Shown: positions 6,700-10,000 of the stretch, in pieces
How the letters are laid out: each line of letters starts with the position of its first letter
Position numbering within the stretch: position 1 is the first letter of the stretch
Assembly (NCBI GenBank): GCA_016946835.1
Contig: JACVTC010000108.1
Span: forward strand, 1 to 10,000
From: Neocallimastix lanati (nom. inval.)
Lineage: Eukaryota > Neocallimastigomycota > Neocallimastigomycetes > Neocallimastigales > Neocallimastigaceae
Direction of reading: 5' to 3'
Length of the DNA: 10,000 nt
Notes under the pieces: model-generated
What the model was told of the DNA's origin: nothing
Database searches by the model: none
What the model saw: only the letters and a program-made list of their open reading frames with translations
Translations under genes and position numbers: made by a program

Positions 6700-9600
6700 C
6701 TACATCGAAGCTGAGTTATACTTGACTATATTCTTCAAATGAACATTCCTATTCATTTGAATTCCAGAATTTGGATCAGCCAAGGTAACCGTATTAAATT
6801 GTTTTTTTATAACTTTAAGAGGACCAACAAAATAAGGTTCTAGTTTAGTTCTTGAAAAATTTCTAACTAGAACTAAATCACCTTCCCTAATTCTTTTTCC
6901 CTCATTCAAACTATTCTTTTCCTCTCTTCTAGCAGCCCAATACTTATTTGCATTTTTAACATTTTCGGCTGCTTCTAAAGTCCATCGGTAATGATTTATA
7001 AATTTTTCTAACAACACTTCATCCGATGACTTATTAATATCCTTGGTAGGTCTAGCAGCAATATCAAAAGGCTGCTGATCCTCCCTACCATAAACCAACT
7101 CAAAACTTGAATGTTTTGTTACCTTATTTTTGGTAGTTCTAAGAGCCCATAAGGCGTATGGTAAAACTTCATCCCAATCCTTATTCTTAGAACCCAACAA
7201 CCTCAATAACTTGCCGATCTCTTTATTACGGTTTTCCGTAAGTCCATTACTTTCAGGATGATATGTGGAAATAAACTTCACATATACATCATAGAGATCT
7301 AAAAATATTTTCGTCATGTCCGAGGTGAACTGAACACCATTGTCAGTTGTTATTACCTGTGGAACACCATGACGAGCAAACACATTAATTAAGAACTTAA
7401 TCACATCCTGTGATGTTATATTTTCCGTGGGTTCTGCTTCAACCCATTTGGTGAAGTAATCCACCACAACCATAATATATTGATTATTATTTTTAGTTTT
7501 AATCAAAGGTCCAATAATATCTAAACCCAAATGTATAAAAGGACCTTCTACTTTAGTTGGAATATTTTCTGTAGGTTCTGGATATGGTTGTGACCTATTC
7601 AACTGACACTTGTCACAACTTTGCACCACTCTTTTAATATCCATCACCATATTATTCCAATAAAAACTTTTACGAAGCCTTTGATAAGTCTTATAATATC
7701 CCTCATGACCTATCTTATGGGCTTCTAAAATAAGTTTTACTCTTTCCGTTTGATCCGTAATCAATTTACGATAGTCATTACCATCAACAAAATAATCTTC
7801 ACCATCTATCGTAACAAATTTTTCATTTATAAAGTCTTTAATAGTTTTAGAAAGCAACTCTTCTTCTTCCTTTGAAGTTAACTTAGTTGCCAATACCACA
7901 GAATCATCTCTTTTCTTCATCCTAGATAATGCATCGGCTAACACATTTTTCTTACCCATTTGATATTGAATTTCAACACCAAGGGTACTAACAGTTAAGC
8001 ACCACCTTGCTTGCCTAGCATTATTAGGTTCCTTATTTTTAAAGAAACTGATTAAAGGTTTATGATCTGTTATTACTACTGTTTTATTAGGATTTCCTAA
8101 TATATAAGATTTCAACTTAGTAATACAATAAATTAATGCAGCTCCTTCCAAGTCAGTAATGCCATAATTTTTCTCGGCTTTACTTAAACTTCTACTTATA
8201 TAATGAACTGGATGTTCCTTTTTGGTTTCTAAATCTTCTTGGAGTAATACTCCTCCAATACCTTCATAGGAAGCATCCGTTCTAATTATAAACCTTTGAT
8301 TAAAACTTGGATATTTTAAAATTGGAGCATTTATTAACTTTTCTTTTAACAGATCAAAACTTTGTTGATGTTCATTATTCCATTTATATTTAACATTCTT
8401 TCTTAATAATTTACATAAAGGAGCAGAGATTTGAGCATATTTATCAATAAAGTTTCTATAATATCCTACTGCTCCAAGAAAAGATCGTAATTCATGAACA
8501 TCAACAGGTGCTACCCACTCCTTGATAGCCTTAATTTTGCTATCCTGGGGACTTAAACCTTTCACTGATGCCTTATGACCTAAGACTTCTACTTCAGTCT
8601 GCATAAAGGCACATTTTTCAATGTTAATTTTTAATTTGTGTTGGCGAAATACTTCCAACACTTGCCTAATGTGGCTTATATGTTCTTCTATACTCTTAGA
8701 GTATATTAAAATATCATCTATAAAGTTAAAAACAAACTTTCCTATAAATGGGAAAAGAATCCTATTCATTTCCCTTTGAAATGTAGCTGGGGCTCCGGTT
8801 AAACCAAAAGGCATAACCTTGAATTGGTAGTTACCAAATTTTGTGGTGAAGGTGGTAATTTCTACGCTTTCCTCATCCATCAAAATTTGATGATAACCAG
8901 AGTAAAGATCCATTGTTGTAAAAATCTGTGCCCCATCTAAACTATCAAATATCTCATCAATGTAAGGTAATGAATAAGAATCTTTAACTGTTAAATCATT
9001 AACCTTACGATAATCAATACATAATCGCCATTTACCGTTCTTCTTCGGTACTAACACTATTGGCGATGACCATTCGGAACAAGAAGGTTCAATTAATTTC
9101 TTATTAATTAATTTAATTAATTCCTCCTTAAGTATATCCGACTTAAATTTAACTAATCTATAGCACCTTTGCTTAACTGGTTTCGCACCAGGAATTAAAT
9201 TAATCTTATGTGGAGGAAGATCAGAAGGTGTTAATTCTTCTGAAGAAGTAGCAACTATTTCTAAGTTCTCCTCCAGAATTTTAATTATTTCATCTTTATA
9301 TTTTTCGTTTAAAGTATTTAGGAAAATTTCATGATGAATATATTGCTTTGGGGATAATCCTTCAATTTTCTTTAAATCATTCTTTTTGGAATCCTCATCC
9401 AAAGCCTTAATCATACACAACAACTTTTCTTCATCTTCATAATCATTATTAATAGGTGCAATAACGTCAATTACTCCCTCAGGAGTAATTTGACACAAAC
9501 TATATAAAATGGGGTGGATAAACAAATTATAATCAATTTGGGTTTTTAAGTTAATTAGAATATCGTAAAAAGGATCCTCCTTTTCTACTATTCTACAATT

Positions 9601-10000
9601 AACCATTAATACAAGATTATTAATCTTTACTGGCACCCGAATGATATAACCTTCCGAGTAATCATCATTCTTAGTTGCCAACCTAATTCTGCCACGACTA
9701 ATATCAATAGGTTCATATTCGGACGGAAGCTTATCTAAAAATTGTTGAGTAATTATACTTAAATTACTACATGAATCAATTAAAGCCTTCCCCGAAACAC
9801 CTTCAACTGTAACATCAACCATGGCAATATCCTCTTCACATGGTTCGTTACCTTTACTTTTATAAGTGTGGTCTATGTTATTAACGACCACAGTCGTGGC
9901 TGACACATTATCCAACACCCCAGAGATATTAGATTGGTCCCTATCCAATTTAATACCCTGTGACACCTTATATCTTAATTTTGGAGCAGCATCCAATAAC
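6700..10000 (-). CDS. Element B Pol polyprotein (protease-RT-RNase H-integrase), 5' part off window
   Basis: A single frame is open from the right edge to TAG 6700-6702. The first residue counted here is the TTG codon at 9994-9996; the codon before it is also open, so the true start lies beyond the window. Residues: protease about 55-160 with D74-S-C; RT about 280-475 with L-D-Y-R-K region W-R-L-C-I-D-Y-R-K, catalytic D363 and F-I-D-D (425-428); RNase H with D574, E617, D644 and A-D-A-L-S-R; integrase zinc finger H760-X3-H764-X29-C794-X2-C797; core D826, D885 and, 35 residues on, E921. The C-terminus has a GPF/Y-like module (L-E-P-Y-F-V-G-P-L) and no chromodomain. No frameshift or internal stop is present, so this copy may be recent. 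Odd points are Cys for Gly in the protease triplet, Asn149 where the I-L-G motif Gly is expected, and G-Y-H-Q-I-L instead of the usual I-P. Confidence 0.97.
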   Translation of the reverse strand, partial: LLDAAPKLRYKVSQGIKLDRDQSNISGVLDNVSATTVVVNNIDHTYKSKGNEPCEEDIAMVDVTVEGVSGKALIDSCSNLSIITQQFLDKLPSEYEPIDISRGRIRLATKNDDYSEGYIIRVPVKINNLVLMVNCRIVEKEDPFYDILINLKTQIDYNLFIHPILYSLCQITPEGVIDVIAPINNDYEDEEKLLCMIKALDEDSKKNDLKKIEGLSPKQYIHHEIFLNTLNEKYKDEIIKILEENLEIVATSSEELTPSDLPPHKINLIPGAKPVKQRCYRLVKFKSDILKEELIKLINKKLIEPSCSEWSSPIVLVPKKNGKWRLCIDYRKVNDLTVKDSYSLPYIDEIFDSLDGAQIFTTMDLYSGYHQILMDEESVEITTFTTKFGNYQFKVMPFGLTGAPATFQREMNRILFPFIGKFVFNFIDDILIYSKSIEEHISHIRQVLEVFRQHKLKINIEKCAFMQTEVEVLGHKASVKGLSPQDSKIKAIKEWVAPVDVHELRSFLGAVGYYRNFIDKYAQISAPLCKLLRKNVKYKWNNEHQQSFDLLKEKLINAPILKYPSFNQRFIIRTDASYEGIGGVLLQEDLETKKEHPVHYISRSLSKAEKNYGITDLEGAALIYCITKLKSYILGNPNKTVVITDHKPLISFFKNKEPNNARQARWCLTVSTLGVEIQYQMGKKNVLADALSRMKKRDDSVVLATKLTSKEEEELLSKTIKDFINEKFVTIDGEDYFVDGNDYRKLITDQTERVKLILEAHKIGHEGYYKTYQRLRKSFYWNNMVMDIKRVVQSCDKCQLNRSQPYPEPTENIPTKVEGPFIHLGLDIIGPLIKTKNNNQYIMVVVDYFTKWVEAEPTENITSQDVIKFLINVFARHGVPQVITTDNGVQFTSDMTKIFLDLYDVYVKFISTYHPESNGLTENRNKEIGKLLRLLGSKNKDWDEVLPYALWALRTTKNKVTKHSSFELVYGREDQQPFDIAARPTKDINKSSDEVLLEKFINHYRWTLEAAENVKNANKYWAARREEKNSLNEGKRIREGDLVLVRNFSRTKLEPYFVGPLKVIKKQFNTVTLADPNSGIQMNRNVHLKNIVKYNSASM

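Larger units (their letters stand above)
5674..10000 (-). mobile_element. Element B: Ty3/Gypsy LTR retrotransposon with intact pol, 5' end off window
   Basis: The intact pol frame, polypurine tract and presumed 3' LTR lie in the correct order on the minus strand. RNase H before integrase shows Ty3/Gypsy. Gag, primer binding site and 5' LTR would be right of 10000. The left limit given here is simply the outer end of element A and is uncertain. Intact pol suggests the copy is younger than element A or kept by other means; whether it can move cannot be told without gag and both LTRs. Confidence 0.85.

Noticed and set aside
6700-6870. Chromodomain at the end of element B integrase
   Set aside because: The protein ends shortly after the GPF/Y-like module; no aromatic-cage chromodomain pattern is seen.

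Overview
The window is retrotransposon sequence from a very AT-rich eukaryotic nuclear genome. All recognisable coding sequence is on the minus strand and belongs to two different Ty3/Gypsy (Metaviridae-type) LTR elements lying head-to-tail. No host gene is visible. The host cannot be named from this window. Near GC-free intergenic DNA, T runs of 21-30, Asn-rich low-complexity protein and many Gypsy elements fit an early-diverging fungus (Neocallimastigomycota or Glomeromycotina) or a Dictyostelium-like protist. That is an inference from composition only.

Element A (1-5673, minus) is decayed. Read 5' to 3' (high to low coordinates) it has: a 5' LTR (about 4979-5673), a tRNA-type primer binding site (4962-4975), an AT-rich leader carrying three copies of an 18-nt motif, gag ending in a CCHC zinc knuckle (3337-4285), a linker with an Asn-rich repeat, a DTG aspartic protease, reverse transcriptase (YIDD), RNase H and integrase. 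Integrase runs off the left edge just after its second catalytic Asp. The order PR-RT-RH-IN is the Ty3/Gypsy order. The reading frame is broken about fifteen times, almost always by one base and often in a short A or T run, while the motifs themselves survive. One break looks designed rather than decayed: gag ends at a slippery heptamer T_TTA_AAA directly before its stop, then a 7-nt spacer, then a perfect 6-bp stem-loop. This is the layout of a programmed -1 gag-pol frameshift signal.

The interval 5674-6676 is almost pure A/T. It presumably holds the 3' LTR of element B and perhaps a little host DNA. Its one GC-containing island is a strong hairpin at 5682-5730.

Element B (up to 10000, minus) has one intact pol frame of about 1,099 codons, open through the right edge, with protease, RT, RNase H and integrase (D,D-35-E) all in frame, followed by a polypurine tract and a putative LTR start at 6676. 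Its protease is unusual: the active-site triplet reads Asp-Ser-Cys and the C-terminal conserved Gly is Asn, although RT, RNase H and integrase keep their catalytic residues. Gag and the 5' end of B lie beyond the window.
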